Shown here: positions 11,413 through 24,109 of the stretch, piece after piece
Numbering within the stretch: position 1 is the first letter of the stretch
How the letters are laid out: each line of letters opens with the position of its first letter
Source: Tenodera sinensis
Lineage: Eukaryota; Arthropoda; Insecta; Mantodea; Mantidae
Assembly: GCA_030765045.1 (NCBI GenBank)
Contig: CM060965.1
Location: forward strand, 23,176,935 to 23,240,934
Length of the DNA: 64,000 nucleotides
Direction of reading: 5' to 3'
Position numbers and translations under genes: made by a program
Notes under the pieces: generated by a model
What the model saw: the letters and a program-made list of their open reading frames with translations, nothing else
Database searches by the model: none
What the model was told of the DNA's origin: nothing

Positions 11413-13080
11413 GTATAATTTATCGATTTTCTGTGCAACGAAAAAGAGAAGAGGATAATTTTAATGATTTTCAGAAAAATTTTCATTAATCTTCCGTGTG
11501 GTAATATAATAACATAAAAGGACTGATATAGCAATTTTTTTACTCGCTCGTTTCAGAAAGTTTATGGCAATGGTATAGTTAGTGTCTGTTTATGAAAAAG
11601 TCCAAACATCAGAGTATCGTGGATACAAACATTTTTGTACTTTTAATACACAAACAAGCTGGAAACTACAGTGAAAGTGACTTCGTTATACGGTGCTTTG
11701 CAGCTGGTACAATTACGGCTTCAAATACGTATCTCTCGTGAAATACACAAACGCATGGTAATTTACAGCTCATAGTTTCCCTGTCACATTTCATCATTTG
11801 AGCCATAATTTGATCCTTCACTGTAAATGTCAATGATTTATATGGACGTCTGGTTGACGAGAACTTTTCGTTGTGATTTTACACACGCTTAGCTTATAAA
11901 CCAATACAACCGCAGGACTAACACTAAACATATCAATTAGCGGTTTACAGCATATTCATGTTCATTAAATTGTGTATTAAATTATGCGCATGGACACCTC
12001 ATTGTTCAAGTTAGCAATAATTACTGCAGCCGCAGTGTAGTTCGAAATTTGCAATGATGGAATTACATGTATCATACCATTTCTGTTTTCTGAGATAAAA
12101 TAATGGAGCTTTTCGTGAAATTTCGCTTTATACTGATAACATATCAATGTTCATATAAGCAAGCCGAATAGTTTTTTTGATCTTTTAAGAAATGTAGCTT
12201 TATTTTAAATCAACTCTTGAATGAAATTTCGAAATTCTGGAATGACTTTTCAATTACTATCAACCTTTCTTTGTTCCTGACCTTACGTTCATTTCCTGGA
12301 GGATTTTTATGCATTAGTGCTTTGTTCAAAGATTGAACTACTTAGGTGCACTGTGAAATTTCTCAGTAAGGAAGCCTAGACGATATGACGTAGTAAGGAA
12401 GAGATACGAACAACTAGTAGGTACTGAATCTTTTATGTTGAGCCCTGGAATCTAATGCTAGGAACAGTCCGAAACAACAAGTGTTGTGCTTTGTCCAAAG
12501 TAACAATTGATATTGTTGTCCATACTCCCGTGCAAAACTTGTTGCTATTCTCTTCCATTATCATACCCGTTTAGCTTGAACTCAAACAGGATTTAAGTAC
12601 TACATGCCTTTAATCAGGTGCAGAATCTACAGCAAAAACTACTGTAAATGATTAAGGATAACTTCTGCCGTTGGATAAACTGGAAGAAGCGTTTTCGGAA
12701 ACTAAACTCACCTATTTTGTGTTGCAAAAATAATGGAGGAAGTTAGAAAACTATAAATACAAATAATATTAACATATACGAGTAAAATCTAACAAAGTTT
12801 TAAGGCTATTTACTTAATATTTCGTTTAAATCGTATCAACTCTTATTTAAGGATTATTTGGCAAACCCAGAATATTACAAAAATATTCGTAGATAAGTAG
12901 AATCAATTTAAGGTTTGTTGATTACTAACTATATTATATCTCTGGGTTTTAGAATTGTAAAATGACACTCATTATTCCATAACCAAAATAAATTATGAAA
13001 GCTGTATATACAAAGAATACATATGTACTAGAACAAAACCTAAAACAAAAACGCCATTAAATTTAAGTTCACTGTCAGCT
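11413..13080. other. Intronic sequence, no feature seen
   Basis: 1.7 kb of AT-rich sequence without recognised coding, RNA or dispersed-repeat content. Confidence 0.4.
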
Positions 13081-13147
13081 ATCTATGGCAGGTAAGAAAA
13101 GTTTTATATTCCATACAACAGTTTGATTCCAAGATTTATCTGGAAAT

Positions 13148-13590
13148 ATGAGATTCAAGAGCATTTTTAAAAAGAAAGTAGTGCTATACGTGTTCAAAAC
13201 AAGTATGGAGTACATACGATTTGAAAATATTATGAACAATTCAAGAGAAACAAACTTATTAGATAAAATACACAAGGAAATTAGAGAAAATTGCCAAATT
13301 CAGGATGTAGTGACCTCTATTTATGAGCGATGGAAATACTGGAAAGCACACATTATCAGGATGGGGAACAACCGTATAGTAAAAAAGACCTTTAGATGAA
13401 GAGAAAGACCTGCCAGGATATGGATTAACAGCATTTATAGATAATCCGAGGAATAGAAGAGGAAATAAACACGATATATTATTCTATACACAAAGAAGAG
13501 AAATATGCAACCACTTTATGAATGAGACAAGCAGTTCCTGTGGAGCACAACGAAGCGATTTCTGCAGGCAAGTTGCACATTGTCTCGTAC
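13148..13590 (+). pseudogene. LINE ORF2 C-terminal tail, decayed
   Basis: Frame 13148-13399 ends IYERWKYWKAHIIRMGNNRI then VKKTFR. After the stop it continues in frame as REKPARIWINSIYR and, with further stops, REICNHFMN and CGAQRSDF. The pattern W-x(3)-H-(I/V)-x-R-M-x-(D/N)-x-R-(I/L) followed by R-P-x-x-R/I-W-x-x-(S/D) is the region downstream of the reverse transcriptase in many arthropod non-LTR retrotransposons (family knowledge). No RT core lies upstream, so this is a 5'-truncated or heavily eroded copy. Clade cannot be assigned. Confidence 0.5.
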
Positions 13591-13599
13591 TAGCCCCTT

Positions 13600-14433
<834 letters not shown>

Positions 14434-15151
14434 TGTATGTCAGTCTGTGGACAGCGTAACTCAAAAATGATAAGTCGCTTAGAAACAAAAGTTGGTATTT
14501 AAGTTTAATATCTTTCAAGGATGCAACACAAAGATTTTGAAGAAAATAACTCCACCCTAAACTAGCCTTTACATGGAAACTTTATCGAAAATTTCGGTTT
14601 TCTTGAAAATGACTAACGATTTTGATTAAAATGACATATGTTTGAGATATTTTCATGACAAATAAAATGTATATCTTGAATTTTCTGGCTATAGCCCCTG
14701 TAGTCGTATTTACTCTGGACAAGTTTTGCATAACTGATAAACCGTTAGAGATAGACCAAATCATACTGTACAAAAAATGTAGATCTTGCTAAAATACACA
14801 ATTTATGTCTGGATAAATTTTCTTGTAGGGTGAACCATTTCGGAGATATTCCTTGGTATGTGTGTGACTTTCGGAAAGCTTAAATCTTTCGTAAAATGGA
14901 ACATTGTTGTTCATTTTTTATATGTTAAGTGTGCAAAGAGAACAGAATCTCAAAGCTTTAAAATATTTGACTATCGTACAAAGCCTACTGTATTGTAATA
15001 TTCCCCTTGTACCTACAAGGAAATAAGCAGTAAGATAATTTGTACAAATGTTTGTCTCAACTAACACGTAGAAGATATACGAATAAGAGTTTGTAGGAAA
15101 GGTTGGTACAAGAGTAGACAAAGGCATGTGAGTGCAAAGCATCAGATTTTT

Positions 15152-15937
15152 AATGAATAAAATGCACAGAAAGAGCACAAGAAATTACGTTGGTAATATA
15201 TGCTGTGCTTCAGGGAGGAGAGAATACCGTTAGATGGCGTGCTTTCATGCAAGATAGTTGAAGCCAATGACCACGCCCCCTCTGTACTTAACTCTCGGCT
15301 TCACAGGTGTACTATGTGAGCATCGCCCGGTATTTTCTCCTCCCTGTTATACTTACATCATTTTATCTACAGATTTACAGCGAAAGAACATTTCAACTTC
15401 ATATGAACAGTTTAAAAACATTCTATGTTATAGATGGCGTTGCTTATGCAAGAAGTAAAATAAAGTTTTTCATCCGAAAGATCTGAATCTTTTTGAAAGC
15501 AAAGCAGTGATACCAACCTGTTTGCCAAGCATGTGCAGTTGGTAAAACTGGAGTTTCACAGGCAACTGCTCTCAGTGGGGAAATTTAACGCAAAACATTG
15601 CTGTTTAACTAGTTTATCTCCATAATTACGGAAACTTATCGGCATTTCAAATTAGCTGTGAGGTAAATCCAGCGCACCATCTGCAATTCCCATAAGGTTT
15701 TTCCTTCGGGGATAGAGTTTTAAACGAAATGAGCCAGTATATGGCTTTTTCAGAAGCCACTTAAAACATTAAACACTTCCAGATCCATGAAACAGAGCTT
15801 TTTTTTCTAATCCAATAGAGTTCCTGAATGAAACTATATATAAAACTGGAATACATTTATTTTTAACACATTTCGATGTGTTTTGTTTGGGGGCAGTGGA
15901 ATTATTTATTTCTGCCAGCTCCTTTCACTTTTCCAGG
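15152..15937. other. Intronic sequence with a 19-bp inverted repeat
   Basis: CAGGGAGGAGAGAATACCG at 15211-15229 is matched, with one mismatch, by its reverse complement at 15328-15346. AGATGGCGT...ATGCAAG occurs directly repeated at 15232 and 15433. This could be a small inverted-repeat element, but ends and target duplication are not clear. No coding content. Confidence 0.35.
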
Positions 15938-16060
15938 CCGAACTTCCTTACCCATGGAGTTTTTCGGGGGTTTCCCGGGTCGCCAGGCGAATGCTGGGAA
16001 GGATTTCCATATCCTCCGAATCTCCCATTTCTCCATCTCGTCACATTAATAATTTCATTA
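15938..16060 (+). mobile_element. SINE core copy (CCATGG...TGCTGGGAAGG)
   Basis: CCCATGGAGTTTTTCGGGG, TTTCCCGGGTCGCCAGG and AATGCTGGGAAGG, followed by TATCCTCCGAATCTCCCATT. Similarity to the 9.7-kb SINE extends past the core into the CCGAAT-CC-T-CATTTC stretch. No tRNA-like head is recognisable upstream. Confidence 0.6.
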
Positions 16061-16654
16061 GTCAGATATATTTTGCCAGTTGGTGTCGAAAAACGAGGAC
16101 GTCCAATAATTTAATATATCAAAGCAACGAGGAAAATACATGCTCCTAAACAGATCTAAGGAGATCATGACGTGAGCGTCTTTGATAGTGAAGCATCTTC
16201 TTTTGTTTGGGTTACAATAATCACGTTTGAAAACATTCGTAAAACCTTTTCTTTTGAAGCCCTGTATTACGTATCCTGGACATGCTTTAAGGCCCTTTAT
16301 GGCCATAAATATGAGCATCGCAGGTGTGATAACTAGTAATGTTTCTCACGGGAGGGCACGTTTAACATAAGAGGAGCAAACCCATCCAACATCGAAGAAG
16401 AGGCAGTAATAAATACAGGCGATCTTCTGGGAATACGTCTATGTCGAGCAAACCCCCCTCTTATGTATGTTAAATGGAGTCTTGAAGACGATTCTTAATG
16501 GAGCTCTTCATAAGGATATATACAATTTTTAAACGCTTCAAAAGCAATTGCCATCTAGATTTCATTTGATTTAGTTCGATGATAGTTTGTTTAAAATATT
16601 GTTTAAAACCTTCAGTAGGTGAGAGGAAAAAGAAAACAGTGCACAAATAAACGG
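16061..16654. other. Intronic sequence with small inverted repeat
   Basis: GTTTAACATAAGAGGAGCAAACCC (near 16360) and GAGCAAACCCCCCTCTTATGTATGTTAA (near 16448) form an imperfect inverted pair around 70 bp, with AGCAAACCC also directly repeated. Otherwise nothing recognised. Confidence 0.3.
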
Positions 16655-16890
16655 ACATCTTTCCTACATAGTAGTCAGTTTTCTCAACACATTTCTCCCA
16701 TCCTGATAGTTTCATTATAACCTGTTCATAAGCGTCGGCTTGGCTGGAGTATAACTATCTGCGCAGTGCTGATTCCACTTCTGCATCTGTCGCAAGCGCT
16801 GACCGGCCAGGAATTTCTCCATGGGACTGAACAGATAAAAGTCTGACGGTGCAAGGTCTGGAGATAGGGTGTGCGCGCCTGTAGTTAATT
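16655..16890 (-). pseudogene. Mariner-type transposase C-terminal relic
   Basis: Read on the minus strand, one frame gives HTLSPDLAPSDFYLFSPMEK followed by FLAGQR. A second frame continues ATDAEVESALRR, a stop, LYSSQ and KLSGWEKCVEKTDYYVGK. SPDLAPSDFYLF contains the third catalytic Asp of the DD34D mariner catalytic triad, and the ATDAEV / KC-x-YV tail is typical of mariner C termini (family knowledge). There is a frameshift about 16797 and a nonsense codon about 16754. The DNA-binding domain and the first two catalytic Asp are absent, so it is dead. No terminal inverted repeats were found. Confidence 0.75.
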
Positions 16891-17452
16891 TTCAGTTTCA
16901 ACATCCCAACTGCCGTACCAAGACAGCAAAAAGAAATGTGCGTTACTTTCCGATCTACCCTCGTACATTTATGTATTCCATACAAAGCTAAATTTGATTC
17001 TATGAAACAAGCAGATGTAAAGGTAATGGCCTCTAAACAAAGAAAAAAATTAAATAATAGAGTTAATAATATAACTCATTTACTAATGTAACTTCCGCAG
17101 GTACACTAGGACGATTTGTGATTTTTATAGTGAAATTGCATCAAAAGCACAAATAACCATGTCTGGTTTTCTCTCCGATAGGATACCTATTCGCCGGGGA
17201 AAAAAATTCCAAAGTTTTAAGTTATACCGCCTAACTTAGCTCTACCTCCCGTTCAATAATCCGCTAAGTTGATAACCGCTTAAGTTTACCAATAAATACA
17301 TTAACACGATTTTAATTCCATCAAAAGAGTAATTCGTTCGTCAACAATGGAAGAACATATTTCCACGAAAGAGGAGGGGTGGGGGAGGGAAGGAAACATT
17401 TTCAAATTATTGTATAATTTGGCTATATGTGTTTATACTTATACGAATAATC
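16891..17452. other. Intronic sequence, no feature seen
   Basis: Spacer between the mariner relic and a SINE. A G-rich run (GGAGGGGTGGGGGAGGG, 17371-17388) is the only notable motif. Confidence 0.35.
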
Positions 17453-17665
17453 TGTGTCCTCTAGCCGCAGCCAAGGCCACGGAGGAGCGCAAGGTCAGTG
17501 CACCGATTCTCGCGACCTCAAAGTGACTACTTCACCTTCAAGAGACGCTACTTTCCATCAGGATAACCAGTCAATTAGGTTGATGAGGCTGAGTACACCC
17601 CAAACCAATCTCCCAGCGGAAAAAATATCCAAGGGGAATCGAACTTTGGTCCCCCGCACTCATAC
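17453..17665 (-). mobile_element. Decayed tRNA-derived SINE, minus
   Basis: On the minus strand a box B-like AGTTCGATTCCCCTTGG (about 17634-17650) precedes a body containing GGGGTGTACTCAGCCTCATC, CTGATGGAAAGTAGCGTC and a GC-rich tail. The order GTACTCAGCCTC ... GGAAAGTAGCG ... GTGCACTGACC resembles, from memory, SINEs frequent in orthopteroid insects. Box A is not recognisable. The match to a named family needs a database search. Confidence 0.45.
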
Positions 17666-17667
17666 AT

Positions 17668-19935
17668 CAATTTTTTTCCAATCCAAGATTACAAATATTT
17701 GTGCGCAAGACCGCACTGAGCTTATAATTAAGATTACATGTAGTGAAGAGAAAATTGGCCGTCGTTAAATTTTCTTTTTTCCCAGTGATTATTGCCTCCA
17801 AGGGAAAAAAAGGATGAGATAAAAATTGCACATTTTTATAATTTCTCACTTTAAGCTTTTTAAACACCGATGCATACAAGGAATTAGACATTACTGAATC
17901 ATTTTAATTTGTAATGTGTTTCTGTTAAACTTAAGCACTTAATTTCAATCCAGTTTTACTAAATAAATCCCATCTCAATCTGTAATATTAGTCTGAAGGT
18001 TGACCCTTGTAAACCATTCCATTAGTTATTCCTGTAGAATTGGTAGCACTGCGTCACCAGAAATTCCAAGATGATAATAAGTTTATTGGACATTTTAATT
18101 TTTTATGAATTCATTTAAAATAATAAACTAAATGATATAGTAAAAAATAATGTACCATATATATGTAGAAATACGTAACAGAATTTCGGAAATAGGGTCG
18201 ACTCTACCTTATCTGGTCTTTTTTAACTATTTCTCAACTCCGTTATAATGCAGTTTCCACACTCGTGTCACAGTGTACTATTTGAGAAGCTTTGTATGCA
18301 TTTCTAGCATCGAGGGAATCATTATAATGTAGAGATTACAGTAAATCATAAACAACGGCTAGTTCTGTTCATTATGAATGTGTAAACTGAATCTAAAATA
18401 CGCATGAGTGTTTTAAATCAGATAAATAGTGTTTAATACCTGTGCAGTCAAAGCAGTAACAAACAAAACATCCCTGATTAACAGCATTAGAGGTCGCTAT
18501 AAATAGCTTACAATGGTAGCACTGAAAATACCGTTTCCTCATACAGAACGTATATAGAAGTGACATTTAGCGTCGTTTAATTATAGACGTAAACCCTTGT
18601 GGTTTCCCGCGTTGTCTTTTTTTCACTACCACTGCAGTTGTATCAATAACTAAGCTCTCCTCAGTTTTCCATCCATAAACGGTGTTTGTTCAACTGATAT
18701 AATGAACATATATGTATCAGAAGTATAAATGCAGATGCTGTTCAACTCATTTATGAAATACAACTCTGTTTTACTTAATTGTAATGAACATACATCATAC
18801 GCTATCTTAAAAGTAATCCGAGGCGCATTTTCCTTATCTTTGTTGACAAAATCGCCAGCTGAGCGGGCGTTTTTCGGCCGCAGAAACAAAAGACAAAGAC
18901 GTTTGCTGGTAGAGCCGACGGCTTTTGCTGCGAAAATGTTGTAGCAACAAACTTGAAGTAAAGATAAGTGTTCGATCTAACAGAGAACGGAGAAGTATAT
19001 TTGAGAGAGCATCCTTTAACATGCGCATTAGGTCTCGCAGTTTTCAACCCTGACTCTAAGCCCATCCCACGGTTATGCAAACGACTATGTTTCCATGGAA
19101 CGAATGCTTCAGAGAGAAATCTGATACACATGACCTTCTCTACTCGCTCTTCTACAAAAGCATGTAGGTATAGATTACATACCATTCTTGGTTTATCTTG
19201 TCTTAGGTTTAAAGAAAGAGAAAGCATTTACTCACCCCGATGTCTCTGTTGTTAAGGAGAATGCTTGACTCCTTCCAACCAATCAGTGTTGGATTGTGAA
19301 CAAGTAGCAAGTAGTTCCATCACAATTAAGGCCAAACAACAATGAAACTTTACTGCTTTATTGCAAAGAGCAACAGGTTTTAAAGTTGAAGATTATGTAA
19401 TTTATCTAACCACAGTAAGTGACTGAAATCATTATTGTATGAAAATATGTTTAATATGAACAAAATAGTTAATAACAATGTAGAAATTATTACTACCGCG
19501 CAGGTGGAATGAAGCCACCACTTCGCTGCTTATATCAAAACAACCTTCGACATTTGTGAACCGCTACCTCTCCTCATCGCCTGGTATCGAACGAAGGCCC
19601 TCTCGCCAAAAACTGAGGTAAATTGCATGTTAAATCTCTTAAAGCTTTCATACAATGGCAGCCGAGTTGGATCTGCGGTTTATATCCCTCCAACATTGGG
19701 TTTCCTTCCAAGTTTACCTCGCGGGGAAATGCCCTAACCTGAAGCCTAGAAGGTTTCTTCACAAATTTCCTTCCCAATTATTTCATTATATTGAAACAAA
19801 GGCCAAAATCCAGTCCGGATACTTTTCTATCACTTTGTTGTCTTGTAACATTTTACCACAAGTGCAGTTTTCTTCTCCTCGTTGGCACAGCCTGCAGTTC
19901 CTCATGCTATCACAACTCAAACTTTCTAGTTCTCA
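17668..19935. other. Intronic sequence, little recognised
   Basis: Contains a 141-codon minus frame (18802-19227) without family resemblance. Also present is a weak element A/B-like terminus at 19119-19160 (ATCTGATACACATGACC, TTCTCTACTCGCTCTTCTAC). A tRNA box B-like CGTTCGATACCAGGC lies on the minus strand near 19580. None is strong enough to call. Confidence 0.35.
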
Positions 19936-20140
19936 TTATATAGTGAGGATGACGTCACACAGACTTTTCTCGATTCCACACACCCACACCGAAAATGACT
20001 CAACCAGATCTTTCTAGAAGGCGTTAGAAAAGCCCCTTTTGTTTCTGCCATCTCCATTACTACTACACACAGCAATAGCGCGAGGCAGCTTGAGTTTTGA
20101 TGTCTTTACCCACTCGCGGACCCGACATGTGGTGTGAAGC
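19936..20140 (+). repeat. Dispersed repeat D, copy 1
   Basis: CATTATATAGTGAGGATGAC, CTTTTCTCGATTCCACAC, AAAAGCCCCTTTTGT and ATGTGGTGTGAAGCAGC occur in the same order at 58.08-58.26 kb, with moderate divergence. Family and class are unknown. The shared TATATAG-GAGGATGACGT segment is the best conserved part. Confidence 0.5.
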
Positions 20141-21315
20141 AGCTTGGCCCCGTCCGTCCTTTGTTGTGCGCCGAGCTCGACGTTACATTGTGAAATCATC
20201 AGTGTCTCCCGCCTTGGCTGTCGTTCGTAGGGATGATTAAGGGCTACTGAAAAGCAAATAAATAAATTTATTAATGCGCTGTCGTATTCAGTCACAAGTA
20301 AAAATGCATTCTGAAATACTTTGAGTCTCATTAATGTCTAACCACTCTCGATGGAAACAATGCTAATAAATACCCCTTGAAATTCCCTTCCTGGCTGCAA
20401 GCCATCGCTTATATTCCCACGAGTTTCAGCAGATACCTGCTTTACCGCATCTCTTTCACTTAGATTGAGCTGGGCCTAATCCCGGCTTATAGAGAAATCC
20501 AATTTCTGGCTATATCTACCCAGCAAAATCGGATACATAACAAACCAGACCAGCTCTGAATCCTCTAAACCTAACACCTGCCACAAAATAAGAGAATGAG
20601 CCCAGGACTTAAATGACACTATAAATATTAAAATAATGCCAACGTAAAATAAACAACAAGGGCGCCAGGAACAGCGATTTTCGAGTTCATAAGTATAAAA
20701 GGAAGGATATATGAAATCCTTCAGAAGCCATAATGTAAAGCCACATTTACGAATTGTGTCACATTAATGCTTATTGTCCACTTCAAAATTAAAGTAATAC
20801 TCGGAGTTGTAACTGGATCAATGAGGGGAAACAGTGCGGTTACGTTTTCTTCTTCCTGATTACCCTTCGCTGGTGACGTAATTGATATGAGGGCAAGGAG
20901 AATTCCGGGTGGAATCTGTAGTGAAACATGTTGACGCCACCACTGACTTTCTAATGTTGTGAAACCCAAAGGGGTGTAGACGTACCTTATTAAGCCAATG
21001 CCGGTCACCGTTACCCTGCGGTGCCACGCTACTAGGCCAAAGCGATTAGGGGGAGAAAAAGAGAATCACCCACGGTGTCAGCTTTTGCACGTCCTACATG
21101 ATGGGTACAAAGTCCCGTCATCCCTTTAAAGTATTAAATATATTAATTACATATTCAACGCAAGTTAAGACAGGCGCGGATTGTCACCAATATTAGTTGA
21201 TTTAGTTTAAACAAAATAATCGAAGGCGGGAGGATAAAATATAAACCCAAAGGAATAGTCTTGAACAATACTAATATGGACACCATAGTATTAGCCGACT
21301 AGCTGAGATTGAAAC
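20141..21315. other. Intronic sequence, no feature seen
   Basis: No coding, RNA or repeated element recognised. It contains a minus frame at 20721-21008 with no resemblance to known proteins. Confidence 0.35.
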
Positions 21316-22013
21316 AAAAATCTGATGTGCCGCACTCACATGACTTTCTCTACTTTTGTACCAACTCTTCTAAAAAAACCCTTATTCCTATATCTTCGTC
21401 ATGTTAGTCGAGATAAACATTGTGATAAATTATCTTATTACTCATTTTCTTGCAGGCACAAGGGGAATGTGGGAATACAGTAGGTTTTGAGCAATAGTTA
21501 TATCTTTTAAAGCTTTGAAATTCCATTCTCTTTGTACGGCTAAGATATAAAAAATACATAACAATCTTCAATTTGTGGAAAGTACTATAAATATTGTAAA
21601 ACTAACACAAATAACTAGGAATATCTGTGAAATGGTTTTGTGTTTTAAAAACCTATACATTTTTGTATAAAGATTTGGTTTGTCTGTTACGGTTTACCAG
21701 TTATACAAGTCATACAGAGTAAACATGACTTCATAGGCTATAGCCAGAAAATTCAAATTATACATTTAATTTGCCATAAAAATATCTCAAACATGTGCCA
21801 TTTTAATTAAAATAATTTGACCATTTTTGAGAAAATCAACATTTTCAATAAATGTTCGATGTAAAGGGTGGTTTAGGGAGGGTAAATTTTCTTCAAAGTC
21901 TTCCTGTACCATTCTTGAAGCATATTAAACTTAAATACCAATTTTGGTTTTTAACCGACTTTTCATTTTCAGGTTACGTTGTTCACAGTTCATAGTGTGT
22001 GTACGCGCTCGTG

Positions 22014-22044
<31 letters not shown>

Positions 22045-22092
22045 GGACCTTTTTCTAAAAATGCTTTTTTTGGATTCAGGGGGTCTCAAAAC
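21316..22092 (-). repeat. Element A copy, minus, with short (CA) tract
   Basis: AAAAATCTGATGTGCCGCAC at the left, then the full body, a GCGC/CA tract (22010-22044) in the usual slot, and GACCTTTTTCTAAAAATGC to GGATTCAGGGGGTCTCAAAAC. The outer half of S is missing, and the next recognisable sequence is a transposase relic. More divergent than the 42-61 kb copies. Confidence 0.85.
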
Positions 22093-22199
22093 TTTCTGTT
22101 AGAAACCGTAAGGACGGAGAAACATAGGACGACAAAGAAAAGATGGAGCGGTCAGTTTAATAGCCTCGGAACAGGTCATAAAGGCCTAAATCTTGAGAA

Positions 22200-22330
22200 T
22201 CCTCGCCCAATCAAGCATTCGGAAAACACCTCATTGAGATATTCCCGAACCGAAATGGCAAAATGAGGAGACGCTCTGTCTTGCTGAAAGAAACATATCT
22301 CCTTGACCTCTCGCGGTTAGAAGTACAAAT
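22200..22330 (-). pseudogene. IS630/Tc1-mariner-type transposase relic (second catalytic Asp)
   Basis: The minus-strand frame reads CFFQQDRASPHFAISVREYL followed by NEVFSECLIGRG. FFQQD-A-PH is the conserved block around the second catalytic Asp of an arthropod transposase family usually seen as YFQQDGAPPH...VREYLD...IGRRGP (family knowledge). The following SPDLTP-DF-LWG block with the third Asp is not readable, and a stop precedes the block in frame, so the copy is inactive. An open frame just N-terminal in order (22408-22620) may belong to the same element but has no recognised motif. Confidence 0.6.
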
Positions 22331-22619
22331 CCGTCATGTAGTGCTAATTTATAGGGGTGATCAGACTTTGTCTCTCTGTAGACATGTTCATTCCTTTCCG
22401 ACGAAGTTCAACTCGGAGGAATGTGAAGTTTCTCCAATAAGTATTTTAATAAATCTTTTTCCGACCATATGTCGATAATCGGGGTGCCATGTAAACTGGG
22501 AAACCTGACTCCGAGCTTCTGGAATGTGTAAACTGCATCTGAAGTGAAAGTGTGTTCAAGATGTACCAATCGACGTTCGAACAAATCTGTTCTGGTTATA
22601 AATTTGTGAACATTGTCCA

Positions 22620-24065
22620 TAAAATACTTCAGGGTGGTTAAATCAAGAAGTCCTGGAGTAGCATCAGCTGTTACTCCAGTTATTTCAATTGTTCAAGACT
22701 GGGTTACACCTTTTGATGTGATTTTGACATTATTTGGCATTATTCTTAAGGAGTAAAAGGACAAAACGATGTCCAGGATGCATATTTTTGAGTGAATAAA
22801 AAATTTTAAAATGATCGATATGATGTCCAAGACGAACGATCTGGTGAACCTGAATTCAATGTAAACGTGGCCGAACTAAGGCAAACGTTGAACTGTGATC
22901 GCAAATCAAATGTTGGTTTCACAAAGGTTCGTCGATCTCTGGAACACGTGCGTCCAGTCATGTAAGAGAGGAACTGTCCAAACTCAAAGTGAGAACGTTG
23001 CTCCATAGTCCTTCGTTTTATTTCCACGATCAAACAGAATCTGAAAGGACATCATTTCAACACAACTGAGGTGGTCTCGACAGTTTCGACACGCTGCCTG
23101 AATAACCTTGCGGTTATCGACTTCCAGGGGACAAGTTGCGAAGACTGTAAAAAGAGCTGGCAGTGGTGTACTGTGACCTTTTGAACAATATTAACCCTCC
23201 GTACATACAGCTTATTTATTATTATTTTCATTCATTTTCTATTTTTATATATTTTAGTTATAGTAAATATGAACAACAATGAATGTATAATTGTTTAGAA
23301 GAAATTTAGGGAATTCTTTTTTAGAGAAGTACGTACAAAAATTGTGCGTTTCATATTTTATTTTAGTTTATCTTTATTGTAAGAGTTAACCCAGAGAAAT
23401 TTTATTTGATATGCTTCTAGGTGTTCAGATTTGTTTAATTTTATGTAGAAATAAAGAGTGCAGCCATTCTAATGGTTTCGATTTGTAATGATGTTAAATC
23501 GAGAATATAGTTAAACTCATTCTCCGCAATTACTGAAAGTCTTCGTGCTAAATTTAATAATACATTTTAGGTATTTCTCAGAAAAGCTACATCTTGCATT
23601 GTGAATCAAAACGATTGTACATGGTTTTCGGAGCGCAAATCATTAATTGCAGACATCTAGTTGACATTGCCTTAACTATTTTGGTTTCAACCTCCACTAT
23701 AGTGTTACGAGTTATTGGGCAGTATTCAGAATAATTTCTATGCACCTTAATTTGCAGCCTCGAACACTTGAATTTTTACATAGATGGCAATTTCCCTCGA
23801 AAGATAGCAAAGGTGTATATTCAATTGATTTGCTTTATCAGCTTACATATAAACTATTATTTTATCCCACTGTGTAAATATTCGTGTGTTGAAGGAAAAT
23901 TTTGAAGTTTCTTCGAACACAGTGAAGATGATCTTTGGCATATTTGTTTCTCTTTTCCATTGTACAGATATTTTTGCTCTGAAAGCTCTTCACCGTTAAG
24001 AGCATGTTTAACTGCAAACTTTCAAGTATCAACAGCTTCGTTCTTCAACTTAAAAACTTTACTGT

Positions 24066-24109
<44 letters not shown>

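Noticed and set aside
18802..19227. 141-codon minus frame as a host gene
   Set aside because: No recognised motif and no sensible splice context; length is within chance for this amount of sequence.
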